Assembly (NCBI RefSeq): GCF_025950095.1
Contig: NZ_JAPDDR010000005.1
Coordinates: forward strand, 62,001 to 126,000
From: Luteolibacter rhizosphaerae
Lineage (GTDB): Bacteria > Verrucomicrobiota > Verrucomicrobiia > Verrucomicrobiales > Akkermansiaceae
Direction: 5' to 3'
DNA: 64,000 bases
The notes under the pieces: model-generated
What the model saw: the letters and a program-made list of their open reading frames with translations, nothing else
Database searches by the model: none
Told to the model about the DNA's origin: nothing
Position numbers and translations under genes: made by a program
Part shown: one piece after another, positions 14,398-24,049 of the stretch
How the letters are laid out: each line of letters begins with the position of its first letter
Position numbering within the stretch: the stretch's first letter is position 1

Positions 14398-16341
14398 ATG
14401 CCGGAATCCCCAAGCTCCAACACAGTTCCCGCTGGTCATCCCTTCCGCCGGAAGGGCAGGGGAACGGACGGCTTTTTCAAAGCCTTCTTCGCCGGTAATG
14501 CCGGCCTGACCATTGTCATTCTCATCCTGATCATCGTCTTCCTCATCCGCGAGGGGGCGGGCTTCTTCCCGAAGTATCGGGAGGAGCTCGAGATCTACCG
14601 CAGGGCGGGTCTCGAGTTCGTAGACATCCCGCGCCATGACCTGAAGGCGCACGAGCAGATGACATCCCTGCTCAACCGCGCCTATTACGCGCAGGTGAAT
14701 GCGGCCTGCCGCACCGAGTTCCTCCGTTCCTCGGAAGCCACCGCGGTGGTGAGCTACATCAACGAAGCCGTCACCCCGGCCCAGAGCGCGCTCCTGCGCG
14801 TGCAGGAGAATGCCGGCGAAACCGGCATTCCGAAGGAACTTCAGGACACGCTCTCGGCCAAATACAAGGAGCTGCTCGCCGAGGTGCTGGCCGGCAAGCG
14901 CGGCGACGGGATCCCGCCCACACCGCACCTGACGAAGGAGGAGCGCGAAGGCCTGCTGGCCGCGCTCGCAGCCCGCGATCCCATGTCCACGGACGATCCG
15001 CCGCAGATCGCGGCGATCGATGAACAACTTTCGCTCAAACAAGCCGCCGCGGGCGAGCCGCTGGTCGAGCTGCGCGCGACCATCGATGCCTTCTCCGAGT
15101 CCTCCGGAGCCCTCGACACGCTCGTGTCCGAGACGGGGGATGTGGTGAAAGCCTCCAAGGAGGGGGCTACCCTCCACGAGATTGAAATCACCCGTCGCAA
15201 CACGCTTCTCGAAGCGGCGAAGACCGCCAAGACCGCGGAGGCGAAAGCCGCCTTGAAGGCGGACGCCCTAGCCTCGGTGACCACGGAACCGGTTGATTTC
15301 AAGGTCGCCATGGAGCCGGTGCTCGCGCGCCTGCAGGAATTCCGCGATGCGAATGCCGCCATGACCAGGGCGGCGGAGGAGGTTCTGCCGAAGCTGCCCG
15401 CCAAGCTGGAGGACGAGAAGGCGGATCGCTACTTGTCCACCTTCCGCAAGGCCAGCGACGAGTATAAGAGAGAGCTCTCCGACACGACCGCAAAGATGGA
15501 GGCATGGAAGCTCGATGCGCCGGTGGGCCTCGGCTCGACCATCATGGGCTTCATCACCGGCAAGGACTGGATCACCGGTGGCGAATGGCAGGATTTCTAC
15601 GGCATCGTGCCCTTATTCGCGGGGTCCCTGTTGATCGCTCTCATCGCCCTGTCGCTTGCGATTCCGCTCGGTGTCGGTGCAGCGATCTACACCAACCAGT
15701 TGGCCGGCCGGCGCGAGCAGAATTTCATCAAGCCGACGATCGAGTTCCTCCAAGCGATTCCCTCCGTAGTGCTCGGCTTCCTGGGCATCGCGGTGCTGGG
15801 CACAATCCTGCAGGAAACCTCGATGAAGGACTCCTTCTCCTGGGTGCCGGGCTTCCCGATCCAGCAGCGCCTGAACATGTTCACCGCCGGCTGCCTGCTC
15901 GGCCTGATGGCGATTCCAACGATCTTCAGCCTTTCGGAAGACGCGCTGAACAACGTGCCCTCGGCCTTCGCGGAAGCTTCCGATGCGCTCGGTGCCTCGA
16001 AGCTCCAGACCATTTTCCGAGTGGTTCTCCCGGCCGCGGTCTCGGGCATCCTCGCGGCGGTGCTGCTAGGCCTCGGCCGTGTGATCGGCGAGACGATGGT
16101 GGTTCTGCTGGTGGCGGGTAACCGGATCGAAATTCCCGATTTTACCGAAGGCCTCGGGGTCTTCTTCCAGCCGGCGCACACCCTGACCGGGATCATCGCG
16201 CAGGAGCTGGGTGAGGTGCCCTTCGGCAGCGTTCACTACCGTGCGCTTTTCGTCGTCGGCATGGTCCTCTTCGCGATCGTGTTGGGCATCAACTGGACCG
16301 CCCAACGCATCCTCCACAAATTCCGCACCGCCCACGACTGA
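14398..16341 (+). CDS. pstC: Phosphate ABC transporter permease PstC with a large extra domain
   Basis: The 647-residue protein is about twice the usual length of PstC. TM1 is near residues 36-53 (AGLTIVILILIIVFLIREG). Then come about 330 mostly helical, Ala/Glu/Lys-rich residues (for example RRNTLLEAAKTAKTAEAKAA) that should lie outside the membrane. The typical permease core starts near residue 400 with LFAGSLLIALIALSLAIPLG, has IEFLQAIPSVVLGFLGIAVLG, and the cytoplasmic EAA loop ASDALGASKLQTIFRVVLP. PstC forms the channel with PstA. The extra segment has no recognisable motif; I infer a periplasmic, possibly coiled or alpha-solenoid-like, domain that might contact PstS or peptidoglycan. 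The gene overlaps pstA by one base (TGATG). Confidence 0.88.
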   Translation: MPESPSSNTVPAGHPFRRKGRGTDGFFKAFFAGNAGLTIVILILIIVFLIREGAGFFPKYREELEIYRRAGLEFVDIPRHDLKAHEQMTSLLNRAYYAQVNAACRTEFLRSSEATAVVSYINEAVTPAQSALLRVQENAGETGIPKELQDTLSAKYKELLAEVLAGKRGDGIPPTPHLTKEEREGLLAALAARDPMSTDDPPQIAAIDEQLSLKQAAAGEPLVELRATIDAFSESSGALDTLVSETGDVVKASKEGATLHEIEITRRNTLLEAAKTAKTAEAKAALKADALASVTTEPVDFKVAMEPVLARLQEFRDANAAMTRAAEEVLPKLPAKLEDEKADRYLSTFRKASDEYKRELSDTTAKMEAWKLDAPVGLGSTIMGFITGKDWITGGEWQDFYGIVPLFAGSLLIALIALSLAIPLGVGAAIYTNQLAGRREQNFIKPTIEFLQAIPSVVLGFLGIAVLGTILQETSMKDSFSWVPGFPIQQRLNMFTAGCLLGLMAIPTIFSLSEDALNNVPSAFAEASDALGASKLQTIFRVVLPAAVSGILAAVLLGLGRVIGETMVVLLVAGNRIEIPDFTEGLGVFFQPAHTLTGIIAQELGEVPFGSVHYRALFVVGMVLFAIVLGINWTAQRILHKFRTAHD

Positions 16342-17459
16342 TGGATAATCCGGAACAACTTATCCGCAAGGGTGTCCACCACGGAGCACTCAAACAGGGT
16401 GCCGTGAAGAGCCTGCTCGGCGGGCTGACCTGGGGCATCGTCCTGATCGCGCTGCTGATCTTCGGCCGCATTTGCTGGGACGGCGCCCCGGCGCTCATGA
16501 AGCCGGAGTTTCCCTACATCGATGTCAGTTTCCTCACCGAGCGGACACAGACCTTGCACGTCTTCGATGATGCGGCGGGCACCCGCCACAGCATTCCCTC
16601 GACCGAGTATCACGCCTGGGTGGAGAAGAACGGCGCGGAATCGATCTTCAACGAGCAGACCTACTCCTACTCCGGAGGCGGGATCATCGGTCCCATCGTC
16701 GGCACGGCCCTGCTCACCCTGTTGAGCGTGGTCCTGGCGCTGTTCTTCGGGGTGGCGGCTGCGATTTATCTCAGCGAGTACGCGAAGCAGGGGAAGTTCA
16801 TCAATCTCGTCCGGCTTGCCATCCTCAACCTGGCCGGGGTGCCGTCGATCGTATTCGGCCTTTTCGGTTTCGCGGTCTTCGTGCTGGCCGCGCCGGTCTT
16901 CACGGACAATCCGATCGACCGCAGCTTGTTCACGGTTCCGCTGGGCTTCACCTACCTCAGCTTCCAGGGTTGGAATTCCTCGCTGATCGCGGGTGCCGCC
17001 ACCTTGGCCTGTATGATCCTGCCGGTCATCATCACGGCCTCCGAGGAGTCCTTGAAGGCGGTGCCCCAAGGTTTCCGCGAGGCATCCCTAGCGCTGGGTG
17101 CGACCCGCTGGCACACCATCCGCAAGTGTGTCCTGCCCTTCGCCACGCCGGGCATCCTCACCTCCTCGGTGCTCTCGCTCGCGCGAGCCGCCGGGGAAAC
17201 CGCGCCGATCATGTTCACCGCCGCGGTGGCCGCAAAGGACAGCCTGCCGTGGGAAGGGGTCTCGAATCCCCTGGCCGTGCTCCAGAGCCAGGTCCAGGCA
17301 TTGCCGTATCACATCTACACGCTTTCGAAGATCCCTACCTCCGAATACACCCAGCGGGCCCAGTATGGTTCGGTGTTCGTGTTCCTGATGATGATCTTCC
17401 TCTTCTCGACGGTTTCCATCGTCCTGCGTCACCGCGTCCGCTCGAAGCTCAAATGGTAA
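16341..17459 (+). CDS. pstA: Phosphate ABC transporter permease PstA
   Basis: The 372-residue permease starts inside the stop codon of pstC. TM1 is around residues 30-50 ([20 protein letters not shown]). A periplasmic segment of about 65 residues follows, with [20 protein letters not shown] at the start of the core. [20 protein letters not shown] and the EAA loop [20 protein letters not shown] are canonical for PstA, as is the C-terminal [18 protein letters not shown]. With PstC it makes the inner-membrane phosphate channel energised by PstB. The first periplasmic loop is somewhat longer than in E. coli, which parallels the larger insertion in PstC. Confidence 0.93.
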   Translation: MDNPEQLIRKGVHHGALKQGAVKSLLGGLTWGIVLIALLIFGRICWDGAPALMKPEFPYIDVSFLTERTQTLHVFDDAAGTRHSIPSTEYHAWVEKNGAESIFNEQTYSYSGGGIIGPIVGTALLTLLSVVLALFFGVAAAIYLSEYAKQGKFINLVRLAILNLAGVPSIVFGLFGFAVFVLAAPVFTDNPIDRSLFTVPLGFTYLSFQGWNSSLIAGAATLACMILPVIITASEESLKAVPQGFREASLALGATRWHTIRKCVLPFATPGILTSSVLSLARAAGETAPIMFTAAVAAKDSLPWEGVSNPLAVLQSQVQALPYHIYTLSKIPTSEYTQRAQYGSVFVFLMMIFLFSTVSIVLRHRVRSKLKW

Positions 17460-18235
17460 ACGGCTCCTCCACCAACGGAACCCCGGCGATCGCCGTGGAC
17501 AATCTCCGCTTCAACTACGGTGCGAAGCAGGTGATCCATGACGTGAACCTGGAGATCGCCTCGCGCGAGATCACCGCTTTTATCGGCCCCTCCGGCTGCG
17601 GGAAGTCCACGCTGCTGCGTTGCTTCAACCGGATCAACGATCGCATTCCCGGAGCCCATGTCACCGCGGGCACGATCAAGATCGCCGGGATCGATATTGC
17701 CCGGCCGGATCTGGATATCCAGATGCTCCGCCGTCGCGTCGGCATGGTTTTCCAGAAGTGGAATCCCTTCCCGAAATCGATCTACGACAACATCGCCTAC
17801 GGTCTCCGCATCCATGGGGAGAAGAGCAGCAAGGCGATCGACGAACGGGTCGAGTATTGCCTGCGCCGTGTTGCCCTTTGGGATGATGTGAAGGATCGGC
17901 TCAAGTCCAGCGCCTTCGGTCTCTCCGGTGGCCAGCAGCAGCGTCTTTGCATCGCCCGCACGATCGCGACGAAGCCGGACATCATCCTGATGGACGAGCC
18001 TTGCTCGGCGCTCGATCCGCTTTCGACGCTCAAGGTCGAGGAGCTGCTGCTGGAGTTGAAGAACGATTACACCATCGTCATCGTGACTCACAATCTCGCG
18101 CAAGCGAGCCGCTGCTCCGATAAGACGGCGTTCTTCTATCTCGGCAAGCTGATCGAATTCGGGACGACCCAGAAAATGTTCTCGAACCCTTCGGTGAGAC
18201 AGACGGAGGAGTATGTCTCGGGTGCCTTCGGTTAG
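17453..18235 (+). CDS. pstB: Phosphate ABC transporter ATP-binding protein
   Basis: ATPase of the PstSCAB importer, 260 residues from ATG 17453, which overlaps the end of pstA by 7 bp. It shows Walker [10 protein letters not shown] (residues 45-53), the Q-loop [19 protein letters not shown], the signature [16 protein letters not shown], Walker [14 protein letters not shown] and the H-loop [13 protein letters not shown]. The longer open frame back to 16970 lies within pstA and is not used. No phoU follows, which is unusual because phoU commonly closes this operon; it must be elsewhere or absent. Confidence 0.94.
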   Translation: MVNGSSTNGTPAIAVDNLRFNYGAKQVIHDVNLEIASREITAFIGPSGCGKSTLLRCFNRINDRIPGAHVTAGTIKIAGIDIARPDLDIQMLRRRVGMVFQKWNPFPKSIYDNIAYGLRIHGEKSSKAIDERVEYCLRRVALWDDVKDRLKSSAFGLSGGQQQRLCIARTIATKPDIILMDEPCSALDPLSTLKVEELLLELKNDYTIVIVTHNLAQASRCSDKTAFFYLGKLIEFGTTQKMFSNPSVRQTEEYVSGAFG

Positions 18236-18255
18236 TTGAGCAAGGGGGAGAGTGC

Positions 18256-18633
18256 CTAGCGAAGGTCCTGGTATGCCATGCCGAGTAGAGCGACAATCGT
18301 TGTCGCGGCTATTCCCGACAGAACAACCAGTGCCAGCATCGTGAATCTGGACTTGGTGAAAGAGCCGAGAATTCCAAGCAGACCGCAGGCCCCAAGGACA
18401 AGGCTCGTCAGCCGACGGTGCCGGAGCAGTAGCTTGGTGCACAGGGAGAAGCTCATGCCGAGCTCATGTTCCATCGTGCGAAGCTTGTCGGTGAAGAACA
18501 TCAATGTCCCCGCAAGGAACAAGGTGGTGATTCCGATGATGTAGGCGAGGAACCACAGGCGCTTGGGGTGCCCTCCTTTTCTCCTATCGGGGACCTCGGG
18601 GGAGGAGGAGGGGGGAGCGTAGGGCGAATCCAT
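18256..18633 (-). CDS. Small membrane protein of unknown function
   Basis: From ATG 18633 the product is 125 residues with about three hydrophobic segments (FLAYIIGITTLFLAGTLMFF, LVLGACGLLGILG, MLALVVLSGIAATTIVALLG) and a proline-rich N-terminus. No family is recognised. The frame could be extended to 18870, but that part is an Arg-rich shadow of the next gene and is rejected. The start lies 8 bp beyond the stop of the HupE-like gene on the same strand, so the two are probably co-transcribed. Confidence 0.6.
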   Translation of the reverse strand: MDSPYAPPSSSPEVPDRRKGGHPKRLWFLAYIIGITTLFLAGTLMFFTDKLRTMEHELGMSFSLCTKLLLRHRRLTSLVLGACGLLGILGSFTKSRFTMLALVVLSGIAATTIVALLGMAYQDLR

Positions 18634-18641
18634 CTGACGGC

Positions 18642-19775
18642 TTAGAGAAAGGTTAGGATCTCCACCTCCATCAGCCGCTCGATCACGAGGATCAAACCCG
18701 CGAGGCCGACCAGCACGGAGCCGGTCCACTTGACCCACACGAACCTGTCCTTCCACCAACCGAAGAGGGCGAAGGCTCCGAGCAGAACGGTGATCTGGCC
18801 TACCTCGACCCCAACATTGAAGCCGAAAAGTGCACCGGCGAGCTGCTCGGGATGATCCTTCGGCAGCCATTCCGAGAGGACGCTGGCAAAGCCGAGACCG
18901 TGGATGAGGCCGAACAGACCGACGAGTGCCAGACGCCCTTTGCCGAGTTCCTTCACCAGGAGGTTTTCAATGCCGACCCAGGCAATGCTGGCTGCGATCA
19001 GGATCTCCACCCAGCGTGACGCTTGGTCGGAGGAGGTATCCACCCATCCCAGCGAGGCCATGCCAAGCGTGATGGAATGAGCGATCGTGAAGATGATGGT
19101 CTGTTGAAGGAGGGGCCGCCACTTCGGCGCTAACAGGAACAGCCCAAGCACGAAGAGGATGTGATCCACTCCCAGCGGCAGGATGTGATGGAAGCCCAAG
19201 ATGATCCAATCGCCAATGGAGCGGGGCACCGGCGCGAGGTCGGTATCGCCACGCTCGGCGAGGGTCATGCGCTCACCGCTCACGATCGGCTTCACCTCGG
19301 CCTCCGCATCTTTCCGAACGGTGACAACGAGCACCACGCCGAATGGCTCTTTCCACGCCGCGTCCAGCTTGTGGACTCCCTCCGGAAGAGTCGCACGGAT
19401 CACCGCCTCGATCATCGGCAATTCCTCCGGCTCACCCTCGGTCATGAAAGGCGGTGAAGCTTCCTTCAACTCCGGAATATCGAGGCTCCAGTCCAGTTCC
19501 TTGCCGTCCGCTTCCAGTTTCAGGCAATCCTTCCAGAAGGTGCGTGTCGCTTCGCTGATCTTGGCCCAGCCTTCCGGGCCCTGTTGCCGCAGCCACACGA
19601 GATCCTTCGGCTCCTCGTCCTCGTCGCCTTGGAATTCCGGCAGCATGTAGGCTGCATCGACCTCCGCCGTGCAGACCGCGGTGTCACCTTCGATCTCCAA
19701 GGTGATGGCGATCTCCGCGATCTGATGAGCGTGCAGCACCAAGGGGCAGAGCAGAAGAAGCAGGAAGCGGAGCAT
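18642..19775 (-). CDS. HupE/UreJ-type membrane protein with an N-terminal extracytoplasmic domain
   Basis: The 377-residue protein from ATG 19775 has a signal peptide ([20 protein letters not shown]) and about 170 residues of acidic extracytoplasmic domain. The C-terminal six- or seven-helix region begins [20 protein letters not shown] and contains [37 protein letters not shown] and [10 protein letters not shown]. The repeated histidines in membrane segments and this order match the HupE/UreJ_2 family, whose members are proposed nickel/cobalt permease-like proteins, although this sub-branch has no proven substrate. No urease or hydrogenase gene is nearby. It is divergent from the uvrA-like gene with only about 35-75 bp between starts. 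Confidence 0.8.
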   Translation of the reverse strand: MLRFLLLLLCPLVLHAHQIAEIAITLEIEGDTAVCTAEVDAAYMLPEFQGDEDEEPKDLVWLRQQGPEGWAKISEATRTFWKDCLKLEADGKELDWSLDIPELKEASPPFMTEGEPEELPMIEAVIRATLPEGVHKLDAAWKEPFGVVLVVTVRKDAEAEVKPIVSGERMTLAERGDTDLAPVPRSIGDWIILGFHHILPLGVDHILFVLGLFLLAPKWRPLLQQTIIFTIAHSITLGMASLGWVDTSSDQASRWVEILIAASIAWVGIENLLVKELGKGRLALVGLFGLIHGLGFASVLSEWLPKDHPEQLAGALFGFNVGVEVGQITVLLGAFALFGWWKDRFVWVKWTGSVLVGLAGLILVIERLMEVEILTFL

Positions 19776-19810
19776 CGGCTTGTGCACGGGATATTCCGCG
19801 GAGGCCGGGA

Positions 19811-22696
19811 TTGGAACTTGGAACTTCCGGCCCGGAGCTTTTCCCTCCCCGGGTGGACAGCATCCGCATCCGGGGGGCAAGGCAGCACAATCTGAGGGGC
19901 ATCGACGTGGATATCCCGCGCGGGAAGCTCGTGGTCGTCACGGGGCCGAGCGGTTCAGGCAAGTCCTCGCTCGCCTTCCATACGCTCTTCGCCGAGGGCC
20001 AGCGGCGCTTCGTCGAGTCGCTCTCAGCCTATGCCCGGCAGTTCCTCGACCAGTTGGAGAAGCCGGATGTGGACTCCATCGAAGGCCTGAGCCCGGCGAT
20101 CGCGATCGAACAGCGAAGCGGCGGGCTCAACCCGCGCTCGACGGTGGCGACCGTGACCGAGATTCACGAGCATCTGCGAGTGCTTTGGGCGGCAGCAGGT
20201 GTTCCCCACGACCCCGTCACCGGAGAGAAGCTGGAACGCATGGGGGCCGGGGACATCGTCACGGCGATTTCCGCGATGGCCGAGGGGAGCAAGGTGGTGC
20301 TGCTCGCGCCCGTGCCGGAGGAAGAGTCCCGCGAGCCGGAACGCCTGATCGGCGACCTGCGGCGGCAGGGTTTCGTGCGGGTGCGGGTCGATGGCGAGAT
20401 CCACGACCTGGAGGATGCGCTGAAGTCGTGGCCGGAGCGGGCGACGATCGTGGAAGTCGTGGTGGACCGCCTGGTGGTAAGGCCCGGCGGCGAGGCCCGG
20501 CTGGCGGACTCGGTCGAAACGGCGCTGCGGATCTGCGGTAGCGAAGCCCGGGCGCTGGTCCAAGCGCCGGAGGACAAGGATTGGCGGGAAATCTCCTTCC
20601 AGACCAGCTACCGGAATCCCTCCACGGGATTCATGATCGGCGAACTGACGCCGCGGCATTTCTCCTTCAACTCCCATCTCGGGGCATGTCCGGCCTGCGA
20701 GGGTCTGGGCACGGAAACTTTTTGCGATCCCGAACTGCTATTGGCAGATCCTGCCCTCCCGATCGCGAGCGGCGGCATCAAGGGCTGGTGGAAGGTCGGG
20801 GCACAGCGGGGGAAGGCCTTCGCCAAGGAGGCCGCGGCGATCCTGCGGATGTTCGAGCTGCCGGAGAAGGCCAGCTACACCGATCTATCCGGAGAAGCGC
20901 GCGAGCTGCTTTTCCACGGCGGCATGCTGGATACCGGTTGGAAGATCGGCCCGGACAAGAAGAAGCAGGTCAAACGCTACGAGGGGCTATGCGTGGAAGC
21001 GGAGCGCAAGTTGCGCGAGGCCCGCAGCGAGGCGGTGCGCCGGCGGGTGGCCCGGGTGATGGCGGAGCGGCCCTGCAGTGCCTGCCAGGGGCGGCGCCTG
21101 CGCCCCGAGATCCTGGCCGTGCGGATCGAGGGCGAGGGGGGCAGATGGCTGGGCATCCAGGAGTTCTGCTCGCTCCCGGTGGAGGAGGCGGATGGCTGGC
21201 TCCGGGAACTGAATTTGCCGGAGGATCGGGCGGAGGTCTGCGGGCAGCTTGCCGGAGGAGTGGCGGAACGCTTGGGTTTCCTGTGCGAAGTGGGCCTGGG
21301 TTATCTCGGCCTCGATCGCTCGAGCGCCACCCTGTCCGGGGGGGAGGCCCAGAGAATCCGGTTGGCGACCCAGCTGGGCAGCGGACTCACCGGTGTGCTC
21401 TATGTGCTGGATGAACCGAGCATCGGCCTGCACGCGGAGGACACGGGGCGTCTGATTGCCGCGCTGAAGCGCCTGCGCGACCGCGGAAACACGGTGGTGG
21501 TGGTGGAGCACGACGAGGAGATGATCCGCGCGGCGGATTGGATGATCGAGCTGGGGCCCGGCGCAGGCAGGGACGGCGGGGCTCTGCTGGGTGTCGGCAC
21601 TCCGGAGGATTTTCCTGCCAGCTCGCCGACCCGGCAGTGGCTGGAGGCTCCGCCGGCGGCGCAGCCGGCTGCGGGAGGTTTCTCTCTGCTGGGGGATTCC
21701 CTGTGGGTGCGGGGGGCGAGCGAGCACAATCTGCGCGATTTCGACGTGCGAATCCCGCTGGGCGGCATTGTGTGCATCAGCGGTCCGAGCGGTAGCGGCA
21801 AGTCCACCTTGGCGGACGATATTCTTCTGCGAGCTCTGAAGCGGCATTTCAACGGCAGCGGTGATCCGCCGGGACGGCACCGGGCGGTGGAGGGCATGGG
21901 GCTGCTGGGTAAGGTGGTGGCGGTGGATCAGTCTGCCATCGGCCGCAGCCCGCGCTCGAATCCGGCGACCTTCACCGGGATGTTCGACTCGATCCGCGAT
22001 CTCTATGCGAAGCTGCCGCTGTCCCGGCAACGTGGATATGGGGCCGGGCGCTTCAGCTTCAACACCCACGGCGGGCGCTGCGAGAACTGCGAGGGCGCCG
22101 GGCGCCTGAAGATCGAGATGCATTTCCTGCCCGACGCTTGGATCACCTGCCGGGCCTGCGGGGGGAAGCGCTTCAACCGCGAGACGCTCGAGGTGCGGTT
22201 CAAGGGGATGAGTATCGCGGATGCGCTGGACCTCACGGCAGGGGAGGCGCTGGCAGCGTTCGCAGCGGTGCCGAAGTTGAAGCGCGGGCTGGAGGTGCTG
22301 GGTGAACTGGGGCTGGGCTACCTGCGTCTGGGGCAGGCGGCGAATACCCTATCGGGCGGCGAGGCCCAGCGACTGAAGCTGGCGGTGGAGCTCTCGAAGC
22401 CGGCGGCGCCCCATACCCTCTATTTCTTCGATGAACCGACCACGGGCCTGCACTTCGGCGATGTGGAGCGGTTGCTGGTCGCATTCCGGGGTCTGCGGGA
22501 GGCGGGGCACAGTGTGCTGGTGGTGGAGCATCACCTGGATGTTATCGCCATGGCCGACTGGGTGATCGACCTCGGGCCGGGTGGCGGCCGGGAAGGGGGG
22601 CTGGTGGTGGCGGAGGGACGGCCCGAGCAGGTGGCGAAGATCGTAGATTCCCCTACGGGCCGGGCGCTTGCGCGGCGCGGAACTCGCCATTTGTGA
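19811..22696 (+). CDS. uvrA: UvrA-family excision repair ATPase (divergent, one zinc site degenerate)
   Basis: A 961-residue protein with the two ABC modules of UvrA. The first begins with [36 protein letters not shown] and [15 protein letters not shown]; its signature [14 protein letters not shown] lies near residue 507. The second has Walker [10 protein letters not shown] near residue 657, a CENC...CRAC zinc module near 756-782 and signature [12 protein letters not shown] near 847. The first zinc module keeps only CPAC (in [12 protein letters not shown]); the upstream CxxC of ordinary UvrA is replaced by [13 protein letters not shown]. UvrA recognises DNA lesions with UvrB. It may be a second UvrA-like copy. 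The start is TTG 19811 (GGAGG 6 bp upstream) or GTG 19853, which gives a UvrA-like N-terminus. The symbol is by family, not proven orthology. Confidence 0.85.
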   Translation: MELGTSGPELFPPRVDSIRIRGARQHNLRGIDVDIPRGKLVVVTGPSGSGKSSLAFHTLFAEGQRRFVESLSAYARQFLDQLEKPDVDSIEGLSPAIAIEQRSGGLNPRSTVATVTEIHEHLRVLWAAAGVPHDPVTGEKLERMGAGDIVTAISAMAEGSKVVLLAPVPEEESREPERLIGDLRRQGFVRVRVDGEIHDLEDALKSWPERATIVEVVVDRLVVRPGGEARLADSVETALRICGSEARALVQAPEDKDWREISFQTSYRNPSTGFMIGELTPRHFSFNSHLGACPACEGLGTETFCDPELLLADPALPIASGGIKGWWKVGAQRGKAFAKEAAAILRMFELPEKASYTDLSGEARELLFHGGMLDTGWKIGPDKKKQVKRYEGLCVEAERKLREARSEAVRRRVARVMAERPCSACQGRRLRPEILAVRIEGEGGRWLGIQEFCSLPVEEADGWLRELNLPEDRAEVCGQLAGGVAERLGFLCEVGLGYLGLDRSSATLSGGEAQRIRLATQLGSGLTGVLYVLDEPSIGLHAEDTGRLIAALKRLRDRGNTVVVVEHDEEMIRAADWMIELGPGAGRDGGALLGVGTPEDFPASSPTRQWLEAPPAAQPAAGGFSLLGDSLWVRGASEHNLRDFDVRIPLGGIVCISGPSGSGKSTLADDILLRALKRHFNGSGDPPGRHRAVEGMGLLGKVVAVDQSAIGRSPRSNPATFTGMFDSIRDLYAKLPLSRQRGYGAGRFSFNTHGGRCENCEGAGRLKIEMHFLPDAWITCRACGGKRFNRETLEVRFKGMSIADALDLTAGEALAAFAAVPKLKRGLEVLGELGLGYLRLGQAANTLSGGEAQRLKLAVELSKPAAPHTLYFFDEPTTGLHFGDVERLLVAFRGLREAGHSVLVVEHHLDVIAMADWVIDLGPGGGREGGLVVAEGRPEQVAKIVDSPTGRALARRGTRHL

Positions 22697-22727
22697 GACA
22701 AAGAGCTATGTTACCGGCGCTTATTCC

Positions 22728-23321
22728 ATGGATTCCGACGACAACGTGAGCAGCGCCCCCGCAGAAAGCCTCTCGCCCTCCACCGCCGCTTGGCGCGAGT
22801 GGCTGGCGGAGCATGGCCCGAGATTGATCCTCTTCGCCCGGCAGCAGTCGCGTTCCTCGGAGGATGCCGAGGACATCGTTCAGGACGCCTTGGTGAAGCT
22901 GGTGGAGAAGCTGGATGCGGGCGAATTCGTCGGCGGCCAGGAGGCGTGGATGCCGTATCTCTTCACCGCGATCCGTCGGCTTTCGATTGACCTAGGTCGC
23001 CGTGACGACCGTCGCAAGCGGCGCGAGGACTTCGTCGGCGGGGAGGCGGAAACCGACCAGAAGGATGCCTTTCATCCGTGGTTCGAGAGCGAGTCGTCGG
23101 ACGACGAGACCCGCCAGTTGTTGGAGGCGGGTTTGAAGGAACTGCCGCCGAAATTTGCCGAGGTGGTGGTGATGAAGGTGTGGGGAGAGCGCACTTTTGC
23201 GGAAATCGGTGAAGCTCTCGATATTTCTCCAAACACCGCGGCCTCGCGGTATCGCTATGGACTTGAAGCCTTGAAGAAAAAGCTCTCTTCGGCCCGCCGC
23301 AAAGGCGACCTCTCCATCTAA
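22728..23321 (+). CDS. ECF-type RNA polymerase sigma factor
   Basis: The 197-residue protein from ATG 22728 has sigma region 2 (ARQQSRSSEDAEDIVQDALV, then AWMPYLFTAIRRLSIDLGRR) and region 4 (LKELPPKFAEVVVMKVWGER, TFAEIGEALDISPNTAASRY), the standard ECF layout without regions 1 and 3. An acidic linker (SESSDDE) separates them. It heads a tight cluster with a single-TM partner and a PDZ protein, so it probably answers an envelope signal and is held by the next gene's product. The 20 extra N-terminal codons back to 22668 overlap the uvrA-like gene and are not used. Confidence 0.87.
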   Translation: MDSDDNVSSAPAESLSPSTAAWREWLAEHGPRLILFARQQSRSSEDAEDIVQDALVKLVEKLDAGEFVGGQEAWMPYLFTAIRRLSIDLGRRDDRRKRREDFVGGEAETDQKDAFHPWFESESSDDETRQLLEAGLKELPPKFAEVVVMKVWGERTFAEIGEALDISPNTAASRYRYGLEALKKKLSSARRKGDLSI

Positions 23322-23351
23322 CTTACGGTAACGATTTGTTGATTCGACTGC

Positions 23352-23993
23352 ATGGACTCCGAATTCCAAGACCTTGAGAACGCGCTGAAGGGCCTCCGCC
23401 CCGCTTCGCCGGACGATGCCTGCATGAGCCGCCTGCTGGCGGCCGTGGAAGGTCGCCTGCAGAAGCCGGAGATGTCCGCGAGCGGCATCGAGAGCCGTCT
23501 GGCCGCGATGCAGCCGGTGGCGCCCTCGCCGCAGGCCTTCGAGAAGATGTTGGAGACGGTGTCCCGTGTTCCCTTCCCGGTCAGCGACAAGGTGGTGCTT
23601 TTTCCCGGTGCTCCGAAGGCGGCGAAGGAGAGAGCAGCTTCCCGTCGCCCGTGGTATGCGGCGGCGGCTGCCGTGGCGGTGGCTGGTGCCTTCAGCGCGA
23701 TGATGGTGGACAAGACGCCGACGAACGCGGTGGTATCCAATCCCCAGCCGAAGGAATTCGCGCCGGTGCCAAAGATGGCGGGCAACGCGAACCCGAACGG
23801 GATCGTATCCGCTTCGCGAGGCTTGCAAGGGGCAACCGATCAAGGAGTGCGTTGGACGCCGGACGGCAAGCCGATGCGGATGGTGCAGGTGGAGTACAAG
23901 GACCGCGTGAAGGTTCTCGACAAGGACGGCAAGCCCGTCGAGGTCGAGGTGCCGCGATTCGAATATCTCTTCGTTCCAGAAAAAATCGACTGA
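23352..23993 (+). CDS. Probable membrane anti-sigma partner of the ECF factor
   Basis: A 213-residue protein starting 30 bp behind the sigma gene. About 95 N-terminal residues would be cytoplasmic and include two similar stretches (ENALKGLRPASPDDACMSRL and ESRLAAMQPVAPSPQAFEKM). One TM segment follows (WYAAAAAVAVAGAFSAMMVD), then about 95 extracytoplasmic residues with a DGKPMRMVQVEYKDRVKVLD segment. There is no HxxxCxxC zinc anti-sigma motif. Position, topology and size suggest a non-zinc anti-sigma factor; this is inferred from context because the sequence matches no family I recognise. Confidence 0.65.
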   Translation: MDSEFQDLENALKGLRPASPDDACMSRLLAAVEGRLQKPEMSASGIESRLAAMQPVAPSPQAFEKMLETVSRVPFPVSDKVVLFPGAPKAAKERAASRRPWYAAAAAVAVAGAFSAMMVDKTPTNAVVSNPQPKEFAPVPKMAGNANPNGIVSASRGLQGATDQGVRWTPDGKPMRMVQVEYKDRVKVLDKDGKPVEVEVPRFEYLFVPEKID

Positions 23994-24049
23994 AAGGCAA
24001 GATAAAAGGATTCATCTACTACGCTTCTAGTATGTTAACGCCAATCAAG

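Noticed and set aside
13873-15177. 434-residue minus-strand frame across the pstS-pstC junction
   Set aside because: Runs through the pstS/pstC hairpin and opposes two clear genes.
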